Source of the DNA: Selaginella moellendorffii
Taxonomy: Eukaryota > Streptophyta > Lycopodiopsida > Selaginellales > Selaginellaceae
Assembly (NCBI RefSeq): GCF_000143415.4
Contig: NW_003314262.1
Span: forward strand, 4,837,131 to 4,901,130
Reading direction: 5' to 3'
Length of the DNA stretch: 64,000 nucleotides
Shown here: piece after piece, positions 34,362 to 45,148 of the stretch
How the letters are laid out: the number at the start of each line of letters is the position of its first letter
How positions within the stretch are numbered: the first letter of the stretch is position 1
The notes under the pieces: model-generated
Told to the model about the DNA's origin: nothing
The model's database searches: none
The model's input: only the letters and a program-made list of their open reading frames with translations
Position numbers and translations under genes: made by a program

Positions 34362-35280
34362 CACTACCTTGGGAGACACTTCAAGGTTTACACGGACAAT
34401 GTGGCAACGAAACACTTCTTGTCACAGCCCGACCTGAGAGGGAAACAGGGTCAGTGGGCCAATGCCTTGGCCGAGTTTGATTGCGAGATTTTGTACAAGC
34501 CTGGGAAGAGCAACATCGTGGTAGATGTGTTGAGTCGAAAAGCGAGCTTGAAGTTGGCGATATCCAATGCGACAGCAACCTTTTGGGACGATGTGCGGAC
34601 AACATATGAGAACGATGGTCTAGCACAAGAAGTGTTGCTGAGGAATCTAGAGGCACGGGAAGCTCACCAAAGAGGTGAGCTGCCAACGGAAGAGAAAACG
34701 GGCTATGCAGAACGCAACGAACTCATCTATTACAAGCGAACGAGGGTGTATGTTCCAGAAGGGGAACTAAGGAAGGTAGCCTTAGAAGAGTGTCATGACG
34801 GACCTCTTGTGGGACACGGCGGAGTGCCCAAGATGATGGGCTTACTCAAGAGGAAGTACCATTGGCCAGATATGGCTAAGGACGTCCAAGACTATGTAAA
34901 GAAATGTCCAACATGTCAGCAGGTCAAAGCCGTGACTAAAGCTAGTGGGGGCTTGTTGCAAAGCATCCCAATTCCAGATCATCCATGGAAATGTCTTACA
35001 ATGGACTTCATCACAGGACTCCCTCCAAGCGAGGGGTTTGATGCAATATTCGTGGTGGTGGACCAATTTTCGAAAATGGCACATTTCATACCCACCACAA
35101 CGGAAGTGGATGCAGAAGGTGTGGCGAAGCTGTTCTTCAAACAAGTGGTTCAAGTGCGGGGAAGGCCAGAAGAGATTATCTCAGATCGAGATAAGATCTT
35201 CACTAGTAGGTTCTGGAAGACTCTCCTAGAACAGTATTGCACCAAGTTGAAATTCAGCACAGCCTATCCCCCACAGATAG

Positions 35281-35327
35281 GTATTGGGTATTAAGTCAAG
35301 TTTGATGGCACTAACACTTCTTGACAG
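35281..35327 (+). other. Intron-like insert 1 in gypsy-D integrase (47 bp)
   Basis: Begins GTATTGGG, ends TTCTTGACAG, and has a branch-point-like CTAAC 12 bases before the acceptor region. Removing exactly these bases joins CCACAGATAG to ATGGACAAACGG. That restores the conserved PQxDGQTERVNR motif and shifts the frame from that of the upstream part to that of the downstream part. It separates the second catalytic Asp from the catalytic Glu. At 47 bp it is shorter than nearly all plant introns. Confidence 0.6.
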
Positions 35328-35745
35328 ATGGACAAACGGAAAGGGTGAATAGGCAGCTGGAGGATTATTTGCGATGCTATGTCTCGGGAGACTAGACCGA
35401 TTTGGTAAGTCATTTGGGACTTGCGGAAATGTGTTATAACAACTCACCACATTCGAGTATCGGGGTGAGTCCATGGGAAGTCATCAATGGGCGAGCTATT
35501 GAAGGTCCGGTGGAACTTGGCGTGGCCGAGTATCATGGAGAGCTACCCGCAGTGGAGGCATTCATGGCGGAAAGACTCAACATTTGGAATCTAGTGAGGG
35601 ATTCCTTGGAACGGGCTCAACAAAGGCAAACCAAGTACGCGAACCAGAAGCGCGGGGATGTAGAGTTCCAAGCTAGGGAGAAGGTGTGGCTGAATACCAA
35701 GAACCTCCGGCTACCAAGTGGGATCAGCTGAAAGTTGACCCAAAG

Positions 35746-35797
35746 GTAAAAATGCATGTATTCTTGTAAATGAATTGATCCTGAGTTCCTTAAGCAG
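35746..35797 (+). other. Intron-like insert 2 in gypsy-D integrase (52 bp)
   Basis: Begins GTAAAAATGC and ends CCTTAAGCAG, with AGGT at both junctions. Removing it joins CAAAG to GTTCGCGG in phase and reconnects the integrase C-terminal domain (FAGRYE) to the upstream frame. A possible branch point (CTGAG or TTGAT type) is weak. Confidence 0.6.
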
Positions 35798-36179
35798 GTT
35801 CGCGGGGCGTTACGAGACTGAGGCACGAATCGGTAAAGTGGCTTACCGTCTCCGACTTCCTCAAGAGATGGGGAAGATGCACCCAAAGTTCCACGTGAAC
35901 TTACTCAAGCCGTACTTTGAGGATCCACTTCGCAAGGACCAAGTAAAACCTTTACCTAAGGTTATCCAAGGGGAAGAGGAATACGAAGTCAAGGCCATCC
36001 TCAATGTGCGCAAGAGAAAGCGACAAGGACGCGAGGTGAGAGAGTTCCATGTGAAGTGGAAAGGATTTCCACACTGCAAAGCAACATGGGAACCGAAGGA
36101 GAACCTAGCGACGGTGCGAGATCTAGTGGAGGAATTTCTGCAAGGCAGAACTCTATGTACTTATGCAAAGTTCAATTAA

Positions 36180-37720
36180 AGTATCAAGTTGCAAAGTTGA
36201 GCAGTGGCATATGTTGGGACCCAAAGGCGTGCCGAAGGTAAGCTAATTAGCATGGGTTAGTTAGGTCGACCAGGCGCAGGGCACTATGCCTGACTCCCCG
36301 TGGGGATGTCGAATCTGTAGACGTATTCTACGGAGGTTGGGTTCGAGTCCCAACCCCCTAGTAAAGCAAGGTTGGGTTCAAGTCCCGACCCCATACTAGG
36401 GCGTGGTGAGGTGAGAGGTATAGGGACACCTATATTCCATTGTCATGGGCTCTTGGCCAGGGAGGCTAACTTAGGCACACTGCTAAGTGGGGGGATGCCC
36501 CCAGAGACATGGTCAACAAATTGTAGGATAAAAAAGAGACGTTTGATGTGGGCATCGAACTTCTTCTATGGGTGGTGGAGTTGTAAGGAACCGACTCCCC
36601 GAGATGTTGTAGGCTAAAGGATCCCCGAAAGCATGACCGAAATGACAAAGAGTTCATCGGATGGGACCGAGTTGAAGATCGAGTCCAAGACCGACTCTGA
36701 GACCGAGTTCGAGATAGAGTCCGGGATCGAGTCGAGGCCGAATTAGAGACTGAGTTCGAGACCGAGTTCGAGACAGAGTCCGAGACCCAAATCGGGTCCG
36801 AGACCAAGTCCGAGGTCGAGTCCGAAGTCGAGTCCGAGATCGGGTCCGAGATCGAGTCCGAGATCGAGTCCGAGATCGAATCCGAGACCGAGTCCGAAGT
36901 CAGGTATAAGATCGAGTTTGAGATCGAATATGAGACTAAGTCCAAATACTAATAAGGGTCAAGGGGTGAAAGCCCAAAGCGTGCGTCTCCTAGGGGGGGG
37001 GGGTGGAGGGGCTGCAAGGGGTTCCAAAAGTATAGTAGGGATAGTGAGATCCAGAAACCAGTCTTGAAGGAACTCTCCAGTGGTGCTTCCAAATTGACTT
37101 GAGGTTGAGACTGGGGCCGAGGGGCCTTGGGTGGAAGTGAGCATGGGCTTGGGTGGTGCCGGAGGGGCCACCCAGGGAAGTGCTCAAGAGCAGCTCCCAC
37201 TCCCGAAAGGGAAACCGACTGTGGTGCTCCCGGCTCAGGTGGAGTGGTGTCCCACTTGAGTACCTTGTGGCTCATTGGTCCTCGCCCTGCCTAGGGGCTT
37301 GGGCCTTCCCTTCGGGATGGAAGTGGGGGGGGTAGAGGTACCCATACCGGGCCGTTAGGCCACGGTATTTTGCCCCGATGTCCCAAAGCAAGTGTTGCAC
37401 CCAAGGCTTGGGATTTAGAGGGTCCCATGATCAAGTTTTATTGTACCAAGGGGTGTTAGGAGTCTGGAGGCTTGGTGTGCTTGGCTACTTGTGCCTGTGG
37501 GGAGTGTAGCCGAACCTTAAGTCCAGTCTAACCCAGGGAGGGGGATTGGGAGAGATTTGGGAATCCGTGGATGGAAGGCTAACGCTTCGTTGCTCATGCA
37601 GTGAGTAGCTGAAACCAAGTAGGACCAAGTAGGAGTTGGTACAATAGGCGAGAACCTTGGCAAGGGAACTTAGCACAAGCCAAGGCAGTGTTGGTCAGAT
37701 AGACGAGGTAAGCTGGCAAA
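36180..37720 (+). other. LARD-B/A-like block inside gypsy-D
   Basis: Non-coding. 36295-36600 resembles the end of the LARD-B internal region (GAGTCCCAACCCC, CTATGGGTGGTGGAGTTG). 36655-36955 is a 6/12-bp GAGACCGAGTC-type array. 36964-37040 is the shared core block with an 11-G run (36993-37003). 37155-37400 resembles the later part of the LARD-B and A LTRs (GTACCCATACCGGGCCGTTAGGCCACGG). 37400-37720 has no match I recognise. It may be a separate nested LTR or sequence carried by the element. Confidence 0.55.
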
Positions 37721-37803
37721 GTGGAAAGGAAATATTGGGTGTCAAAAGAGCGGGGCTCTCAGGTTCACAAGGGCATGAACTTGCAGGGAAGCGTGGTGGA
37801 TAA

Positions 37804-37988
37804 TGTAAACTCTTGAATTTAGACTTCCCGAGAGGTCACCCAGCCCAGTACTATTCAAACCCAAGGACGCTTAACCCTAAATATCCTAAGACCCTTAACT
37901 GATTGGAAACTCTTGTTCATGGGCCCTTTCCCTCTATATTTGAACCCCTATGGATCGTCTCTTAAGTCGTTCTTTTTGGTTGTTTAGA
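37804..37988 (-). repeat. Inverted gypsy-D LTR
   Basis: The reverse complement of 38041-38237, directly after a purine tract (GCAGGGAAGCGTGGTGGA) that should precede a direct LTR. A 52-bp spacer separates it from the direct LTR, making a hairpin-forming palindrome with arms of about 185 bp. Confidence 0.8.
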
Positions 37989-38040
37989 ATCCCCTTTATT
38001 GAGCCCGTTCCAAGGAATCCCTCACTAGATTCCAATGGAT

Positions 38041-38636
38041 TGTAAGCAACAAAAGAGAACGACTTGAGAGATGATCTATAGGGGTTCAAATATAAAGGGA
38101 AAGGGCCCATGAACAAGAGTGCACCCCCTTTTCCAATCGGTTATAGGATCCTTGGGATATTTGGGGTTAAGCGTCATTGGGTTTGAATAGTACTGGGCTG
38201 GGTGACCTCCTGGGAAGTCCAAATTCAAGAGCTTACATTTGGTATCGGAGCGGTCTCAGGTCCGACTCTGTTGGTGGGCTAAGGGAATCACACCACATGT
38301 TGATTGACATCTAGCTGGTCCAGTTTGCTTCCATTGGACTCGACCCGAGGGGTAGGGTGTCAAGAGAGCGGGGCTCTTAGGAGAGCTACGGCTCTCAGCT
38401 TCTGTTCACAAGGGCGTGAACTTGCAGGGAAGCGTGGTGGATTGTAAGCAACCAAAGAGAACAACTTGAGAGATGATCCATAAGGGTTCAAATATAGAGG
38501 GAAAGGGCCCATAAATAAGAGTGCACCCCCTTTTCCAATCGGTTAAAGGTCTTGGGATATTTGGGGTTAAGCGTCCTTGGTTTGAATAGTACTGGGTTGG
38601 GTGACCTCCCGGGAAGTCCAAATTCAAGAGCTTATT
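38041..38636 (+). mobile_element. Miniature LTR unit (TRIM-like)
   Basis: Two direct LTRs (38041-38237, 197 bp; 38443-38636, 194 bp) flank a 205-bp inside. The inside starts with the primer site TTTGGTATCGGAGC (38238-38251) and ends with the purine tract GCAGGGAAGCGTGGTGGAT. It has all cis signals for reverse transcription and no coding sequence, in all about 596 bp. The left flank TGGAT does not match the right flank TAGTC, so it was not inserted here as an independent unit; it shares its right LTR with gypsy-D. Confidence 0.7.
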
Positions 38637-39176
38637 TAGTCCTCTAGTGTAGTGACCAAGGATACGGTCACGTGGTGAGGAAGTCCCAAAGGATAGTGGG
38701 ATTTAGTGGTTGAGCCTGTAGGCCTTGACCCAATGGCAGTGTTGGCAAACACGGCCATAGACAGAAAAGGGACTTAGTGGGGATTATAAAAGGGATATTG
38801 GGGAAGGTTTTTACGGGCATCCTAAGGATACTAAGGAGTGAATCTAGGATGATCACTCATGGATAGATAGTTAAATCTTTGAGAGATGGGACTGTGATAC
38901 AGGTGGTGTTGGACCACCAATGTAACAAAGGTGAATGGGCATTGCCTTAGAGTAACGGGCTAATATATTAGTGGTACCTTTGGGTTGTCGGTCATGGGAT
39001 CGGACACGTGGATCACTTGGACCAAGTGCAAAGGTTGAGTGGCAAGGATGCCATTCTTGGGGCTAGCAAGCCCCAAATCTAGAATAGGACTTATGGAGGT
39101 TGTGAGTGAGACTCCTCCAAATGGTCAGAGGTGTGGTTAAGTGACTAAAGTACAATGGAAAATTTAGTTGCTTACA

Positions 39177-39209
39177 CCGCTGCCATGATCGGAAATCAAA
39201 ACTGCAGGA
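39177..39209. other. 33-bp spacer between two LARD-B copies
   Basis: Unique sequence separating the end of the old 3' LTR from the start of the next 5' LTR. Confidence 0.6.
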
Positions 39210-41018
39210 TGTGAGACATAAAATCCCTAGGCCCCAAAGTGGAGCCAGAAGGGTGCCACGAGGTAGTGGCCGAAGCAAAAGCCAAACGAACATAACACGT
39301 TTGGACCACAAGTTTCGACTTGAAAGGTCAAGAGTGGGAGTGGAACTCCCAACAATAGTGCTCAAGGAACAAGCACGAAGCGAGCAATAAGCAAGGCTCC
39401 AAAAAGGGACCTAAAAGGACTAACACATGACACGTGGAAGTAACCGAGATGGACCCGAGTTGGAGTCCGAGGTGGAGTCCGAGATGGACCCGAGTTGGAG
39501 TCCGAGATGGACCCGAGTTGGAGTCTGAGATGGACCCGAGTTGGAGTCCGAGATGGACCCGAGTTGGAGTCCGAGATGGAGTCTGAGATGGACCGAGACG
39601 GAGTCCGAGACGGAGTCCGAGATGGAGTCCAAGAGGGATCTGAGATGGAGTCCAAGAGGGATCTGAGATGGAGTCTAAAATGGAGTCCGAGATGGAGTCC
39701 GAGATGGACCCAAGTTGGAGTCCGAGATGGAGTCCAAGATGGAGTCCGAGATGGACCGAGATGGAGTCCGAGATGGAGTCCGAGACAGAGTCCGAGATGG
39801 AGTCTGAGATGGACTGAGACGGAGTCCGAGACGGAGTCTGAGATGGAGTCCGAGATGGACCGAGAGGGATCCAAGATGGAGTCCGAGATGTACCGAGACC
39901 GAGACCAACACAAAGATCAGGACCGAGACTAAGACCGAGACCGAGACCAGGGCCGAGGCCGAGACCGAGTCCGAGTCTGAGTCCGAGTCTGAGTCCGAGT
40001 CCGAGTCCGAGTTCGAGTCTGAGAGGGTGAAAGCCCAAAGCGTTCGTCTCCCAGACTCTGGGGGGTTTGGTGAGCTCCAAAAGTATAGTAAGGGGGAGGA
40101 CTGCAATGGAGCCAGTTTGGCCAGGAAAGGCCAGTTTGGCCCAGGAAGGCTGTACCCAGTGTTGGGTGATGAGCTGCTCACTAGGAAGTCCAAGACTAGA
40201 GTGAATAGGGATCGACAAACGGGGTAGCTTGGTGAAGTGTTCAAGAGCCGGCTTTAGTTCCCCCGGGAGATCGACTGGCCGATGCTCCCAGTCCAAGTGT
40301 GGGTGGCACTACCTACTTGGATACCTTGTGTGGCTCAACGGAACCTCACTCTAAGCCCATGGCTAGAGCACCCAAAGGTGGAAGGCGGGGAGAGTACCTA
40401 TGAGGCTCGCGTAAGGCCGCGGTGTTCCGAAATGTTGCCCCAAAGTCCCAGACTGTGAAAAGGAGGAGGAGCCATCCTCTAGTGTAGAGACCAAGGATAC
40501 GGTCATGTGAGGAGGTAGTCTCAGAGGACCGAGGGACTTAGTGGTTGGGCTTGTGGGCCTTGATCCAGTGGCAGTGTTGGTGAACGTGGCCATGGACAAA
40601 AAGGGACTTGGCGGGGACTAGAAAAGGGATATTGGGGAAGGCTAATCCCCATGTCTCTGGGCATCCTAAGGATGCTAAGGAGTGGATCAGGGATGATCAC
40701 TCATGGATGGATGGCCCAGTCTTTGAGAGATGGGACTGTAATGCAGGTGGTGTTAGACCACCGGTGTGACCAAGGTGAAGGGGCATGGCCTTAGCGTAAT
40801 AGGCTGATATGTCGATAGTACCTTGGGGTGTTGGTTATGGGATCGGACACGTGGAGCACTTGGACCAAGTGCAAAGGTTGAGTGGCAGGGATGCCATTCT
40901 CGGGGCTAGGAAGCCCAAGTCCAAAATAGGACTTATGGAGGTTGTGAGTGAGACTCCTCCAAGTGGTTGGAGATGTGGTTAAGTGACTAAAGTAGAATGA
41001 AAAAATTAGTCGCTTACA
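39210..41018 (+). repeat. 5' LTR of the second LARD-B
   Basis: 1809 bp, TGTGAGACATAAAATCCC to TTAGTCGCTTACA. Its array is at 39445-40023 (12-mers with GAGATGGACCGAGACGG variants, then 6-mers). The core block is at about 40028. Confidence 0.9.
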
Positions 41019-44000
41019 ACTTGGTATCGGAGCTGTTCCTTAGTCTGACTTTTATTGGTGCTGAAGTATATCACCACTAGTGTTAGCATCGGAAGGTCCT
41101 AGGAGTGGGCCTATCCTTGAGGAGTAGCAAGTCGGGAAGACATGGCTCTCCACTCAAGTTCATGTGTGAACTTGTGTGCAATGTGGTGGATGGAAAAGGG
41201 CCAATAAGGGAACGACTTTGGGATCTTGGGAACAGTATAAGGGTTCCTTCTGGGAATAGTATAAGGATTCCCTTGGGAACAGTATAAGGGTTCCCAACTA
41301 AGCAAGAGGTGCAAGATAATTGGTTAAACGGGTAGAAGGTAGTTACTCAAGACTTCTTAATAGCATAAGGAAGTTAGATATACCTTTATGGGGGATAAAT
41401 TGCTTATGTTGCGATATAGTGAGTCAATGTCAAAAAAAGAAATGCTCATTGTCAAGGAAACCATCATTAGGACACTCAAACACTCTAGAACATCAGGAGG
41501 TGGTGTTTAGTGTCACAAGGGCAATAGATAAGGCCCAAGGGACTAAGTCCCTAGCGAATGATGGATAGGAGATGCCATCCAAATGTCCAAGGTTGTGGAG
41601 ATGGAAGGAATCCGTCTACCCCAAACCCAAAAATGGGATTTTAGTAAGGCTAGTGATGGGCATAAGGAAGCCCATAAGTAGCAACAATAATCCCGGTGTG
41701 TGAGATTATAAGGTTAGCATGCCCAGATTGAGGAACCACTCCCCAAGGTATTGGGTAGGTTCATCCCTATGAATACTTGCTAATGCATGGTAAAATGTGG
41801 AAAGTTATCCTCCTAATATAGAGGAAAATAACCAAAGGAAACATATGGGGCCAAAAGGCAAGTAATATTAGGATGGAACTGAACCATAGAAATCAAAAAG
41901 CATAACCAACGGTGGTTATGCAAGTTGGGAGTGGAGAATCAAGAGGGTGTTTGAGGATGTTGTTACTAGCAACCGCGGTGCCATGGAGAGTCTAAAATGT
42001 GGAATTATCTATGTTGGACCATATGGTGAGTAAGGAGCTTGCAAAGGAAAAGCCTTAGCAAGCTAAGGAACAAAGTTCCTTGAAGGTTCCCAAAAACAAT
42101 TCTAGGTAAATAAGTACCTAGAAAGCCAAGTGTAAATGGTTCCTAAAGCGCACAAAATCAGAGTGGCACTGCAGAAGCATGGTTTTGAAGCTGATTATGA
42201 GGCGAGACTATCAAGGTTGGGGAAGTAGTTCTCGAGTATTCAAAGAGAGGGCTTTAAACAAAAATCGATGGTTAAGGACTTTCACGCTTATGCAAAAACC
42301 ATATTACATTGGTCGTATGACTTGCTACGCGATATTGGCGAGTTAGGGGAACAAATCCCCTAGTTGAAGGTACTAACTTCAAAAGGGGTGGCCCATGGGG
42401 CTGAGCATGGAGGAGTCCATGATCACAGACTTATCAAGTGAGAGGACTTAGCAGTGTGGAGGAATTAAGTTCCTAAGTTGTGATCTATAGCGCGCTTTAA
42501 GTATAAGTTGGTGCACCAGCATGGGGAGTCACGCCAGGCATCCTGCGTGATGCCATCCGTAGATGTATATACAGAGGTTAGGTTTGAGTCACGACCCTTT
42601 AGTGTTTGGGTTCGAGTTCCAAATCATTAGGGCGTGGTAATGGTTTGGAATATGAAGACACTCATATTTCGGTGGTCATGGACTCTCAGTGGGGAGACTG
42701 GCTTGGGCACACTACCAAGCAGGGGATGCTCCAGAGTCGTGATGCACGGTTGGATTCCTTAGAGAGAAAGCTCGGCATATCTAACTTAAATACTTTGGTG
42801 CAAAGGGCACCAAGGACGTGGTGAATGAGATAGGGACACCCAGTCTTAGTTGCTATGGATCTTTGGCTGGAAGGGTTGGCTTAGGCGCACCACCAAGTGT
42901 GGGGGATGCCTCCGGGGTCATAGTCAACAATTTAAAAAGGTCTGGAAGACCTAGTTCCTTTTGGTAGACTTGATAAGGGGTCAAGATGAGATCACTTTGT
43001 GATCTTATGGCTAAACAAAGACAAAGACTTTGTTTAGGTTAAGGAATATGATCCCTAGTTCAAAGTGTTAATTTGAACTATTGATAATAGTATGGCTTGG
43101 TCAAGGTGACTAAGTGGGAAGGACACCTAAAGGGAAATCAGTTGTGCCAATATGATGGTATAGTAAGTCCAAGAAAGTAGTCTCTAAGAGAGACCTATGG
43201 GAGGGTCACAAAGTTGGGCCGTGGACAAAGCCCATAGCAGAAAATGTTAAAGAGACCTACTAGGGGTGAGCACCCTCTGGACTTAGTAAAGTAGAGCTTT
43301 TGCCATAAAACCAAAAGGATACCTCAAGAATGGAGGTAGGGATTTTATATTGCTTAGTGCAACAAGCAACGGATAAGAGCAAAAAATTAGTGGCCAAGTG
43401 TGGGCCATGGAGTTCATTGGAAGGAATCTAAATGGCAAAGTTAGGCATGGGACACTAAAGTGCTGGATGCTAACAGATTGTGAGAAAGGAAATGAGTTTC
43501 CAAGGATGGATTCCCAATTGCTCCGATTTGGCGAAACTGGAAGCTCCAAAGGAGGGAGCGGTAAGGTAGCCAAATGATAGGGCCATGGACAGCCCTAGCA
43601 CAAATTATGATAACTGGAACTTAGTGCCTAAGGTGGCACGAAATAGAAAAGAAGATGATAGTGCCCTCAAGTAAAGAACTTCCTAGGATGGGGAAGTGGA
43701 GTTGCACAATACGTACAAAGCAAGGTGTCGGAGACACCTAGGATATTGACTTTAAGTCAAAAATAAAAGTTCTAAAGTGCAAAGGTCATATCAATGGAAA
43801 CTGAGACTACTCGAGAATGAGTAGTGGGATTGAGATAGAGACGGTGTCTCTAACAGGTTTAGCGAGAACTAAACCAATAAAAGGAGAGAACCACCACAAG
43901 TGGTCCAATTAATCTCTAAGTTGGAGAAACTATCCTCCTTAGAGGATGGGCAAGGCATGGTGAGCCTTTGATATCAAACCATTGACGAATATTGGCGAGG

Positions 44001-44096
44001 TGCTAAGAATGGAAAGAGTAATATATATTGGTGTTACTTTATAAAATAGTTTATTGTTCGATGAGGACATCAAACTTCGTCTATGGGTGGTGGAGT
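41019..44096 (+). other. Internal region of the second LARD-B
   Basis: Begins with the primer site TGGTATCGGAGC (41022-41033) and ends with the purine-rich CTATGGGTGGTGGAGT. It lacks about 1 kb relative to the young copy after about 41290: a stretch of GGGTTCCC repeats (41230-41300) joins sequence matching 56620 onward. The stretch around 42585-42620 shows the gypsy-C target site unfilled. No gene. Confidence 0.75.
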
Positions 44097-44171
44097 TGTG
44101 AGACATAAAATCCCTAGGCCCCAAAGTGGAGCCAGAAGGGTGCCACAAGGTAGTGGCCGAAGCAAAAATGT

Positions 44172-44601
44172 GGACATGATTCTTCATCACAGTGAGCTAT
44201 ACAGCCTGGAGCAACAGCAACATGAGCACATGTAGGACTACATCACTAAGCTTCAGTGCAAAGTGGTGGAGATTCGACTGCTGGACCCAGAAGCTGCTGT
44301 GACAGATCAAGAGTTTAATGTAGTTCTGTTCAAGGGGCTTGCAACTCATGCTATGAAGTCTCATCTTCATTATATCAAGAAGATTCTCAACATTACACAA
44401 CGGCAGATTTTTGCTGGGCTCGTCCAGCATGAGAAAACCATTATAGGTGAAGGCAATCTTGCTGAGCAGGACATGATTGCCATGGTGACTCGTGGTAATC
44501 AGCAAGCACAAGCAAGGCACTCCTGTGTCTTTAATCGACTTGGAAATAAGCGTACAGCCACCTGGCTTGAGTTGCATGCCCTCAGTTTAGGGCTTTCTTA
44601 G
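44172..44601 (+). pseudogene. Ty1/Copia gag fragment
   Basis: A frame starting in ILHHSELYSLEQQ, with a stop (TAG about 44234), then DYITKLQCKVVEIRLL, LFKGLATHAMKS and LVQHEKTI. This matches the helical core of Copia gag (UBN2-type: LxSLxMxExxSVxDYIxKLQ ... LRGLPxxY). No zinc knuckle or pol follows. Confidence 0.55.
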
Positions 44602-44743
44602 TTTTCTTTCCCAAGATCCATCCCAGGGGATTGTTCTAGGAGTGTTCTCATTCTCTATAGAGCGCTAGGCCGTGAGGCCTAGCTTCTCTCATTAGCGAAG
44701 CTGCTGAAGACAGCGCATATTGTCCCAAGAGGAGCACGATGAT

Positions 44744-45148
44744 TCAGCTCACGGGAGAGAGCTTTCGCAGTAGCCCCCTCTTCAAGATCACCCGGTCACA
44801 GAACAGGCCTTTAACGTCCCACTTGAGAGGAAGTAGCGGGCAGAATCCCAGCACATCCAGCTGCAGCAGCCTACCATCCCGTGCTTGCTGCTCCCAACTG
44901 ATGAGCGCATCCAGGTTGCCAGAGTCTCCTGCGCATGGCTGCATGCCCACACAGAAGAGGAAAAAGCGGTAGTCAAAACTTGCCTTGCTCGCTCCACCAA
45001 AACTTGCCGTTCTCAACTGGGAGTCCCACATGTTCACAGCCGTGGGGTCTTCTAGGTGAGATCCGCCAAATCTCAGCCGTCCATAGGAGGACAGATTGAC
45101 GGCAGGAACCATGCATAGAATCGTGACATGGTTTGGCAAAGATTTCAT
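44744..45148 (-). CDS. Unidentified open frame, possible captured exon
   Basis: 134 codons with balanced amino-acid use and GC content unlike the surrounding repeat (RFFLFCVGMQPCAGDSGN, GFCPLLPLKWDVKG). It has the feel of a genuine plant exon, but I cannot name the family. It may be a gene piece carried in with the insertion; a working gene is unlikely. Confidence 0.3.
   Translation of the reverse strand: MKSLPNHVTILCMVPAVNLSSYGRLRFGGSHLEDPTAVNMWDSQLRTASFGGASKASFDYRFFLFCVGMQPCAGDSGNLDALISWEQQARDGRLLQLDVLGFCPLLPLKWDVKGLFCDRVILKRGLLRKLSPVS

Larger units (their letters stand above)
34362..36179 (+). pseudogene. Gypsy-D RNase H end, integrase and chromodomain
   Basis: RNase H ends with VYTDNVATKHFL and YKPGKSN. 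The integrase zinc finger is seen as H(about 34796)...GHGG...CPTCQQ. The catalytic core has MDFITGLPP and ISDRDKIF; the third motif (QTERVNRQLED) lies after a 47-base intron-like insert. A TAG near 35393 and a TGA at 35729 break the frame. A second insert (35746-35797) precedes FAGRYETEARIGKVAYRL and HPKFHVNLLKPYF. The C-terminal chromodomain (EYEVKAILNVRKR, EFHVKWKGF, ATWEPKENL) is complete and would target heterochromatin. Confidence 0.85.
31235..38636 (+). mobile_element. Gypsy-D chromovirus with rearranged 3' end
   Basis: A 7.4 kb insertion flanked on both sides by TAGTC (31230-31234 and 38637-38641) in the LARD-B 3' LTR. Order: short 5' LTR, initiator-Met primer site, gag, protease, RT, RNase H, integrase, chromodomain (to 36179), 1.5 kb of non-coding sequence resembling LARD-B/A, a purine tract, an inverted LTR, then two direct LTRs enclosing a short internal stretch. 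The outermost LTR ends carry the target duplication, so the composite arose before or during integration or by later internal rearrangement. Confidence 0.8.
2694..39176 (+). mobile_element. Old LARD-B LTR retrotransposon, split by nested insertions
   Basis: This is a non-coding LTR retrotransposon (large retrotransposon derivative) recognised by alignment to the intact young copy at 53659-61218. Its pieces are: 5' LTR 2694-12034 (with two insertions), primer site 12038-12049, internal parts 12035-14600, 20135-20379, 26784-27539 and 29357-30151, and 3' LTR 30152-39176 (with one large insertion). The internal pieces add up to about 4.35 kb, against 4.1 kb in the young copy, and occur in the same order, so they are one element. 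It is diverged (many transitions, AT-shifted) and is the oldest layer of the nest. The bases flanking its two ends (CACAT and CCGCT) do not match, so no target duplication survives. Confidence 0.8.
30152..39176 (+). repeat. 3' LTR of the old LARD-B, split by gypsy-D
   Basis: TGTGAGACACAAATCC at 30152 to TTAGTTGCTTACA at 39176. The decayed array is at about 30390-30772 and the core block (GTGAAAGCCCAAAG) at about 30777. Gypsy-D is inserted after 31234. The LTR resumes at 38637 (TAGTCCTCTAGTG), in register with the young LTRs. Confidence 0.8.

Noticed and set aside
35270-35333. The 47-bp integrase insert as a simple insertion between ACAGAT repeats (51 bp)
   Set aside because: Removing 51 bases leaves the downstream integrase out of frame, while removing the GT-AG interval of 47 restores both frame and motif.
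36291-36400. GGTTCGAGTCCCAAC-type stretch considered as a tRNA T-arm (similar at 42580 and 57925)
   Set aside because: Resembles the tRNA B box, but no acceptor, D or anticodon arm could be folded around it, and it is part of the LARD-B internal repeat.
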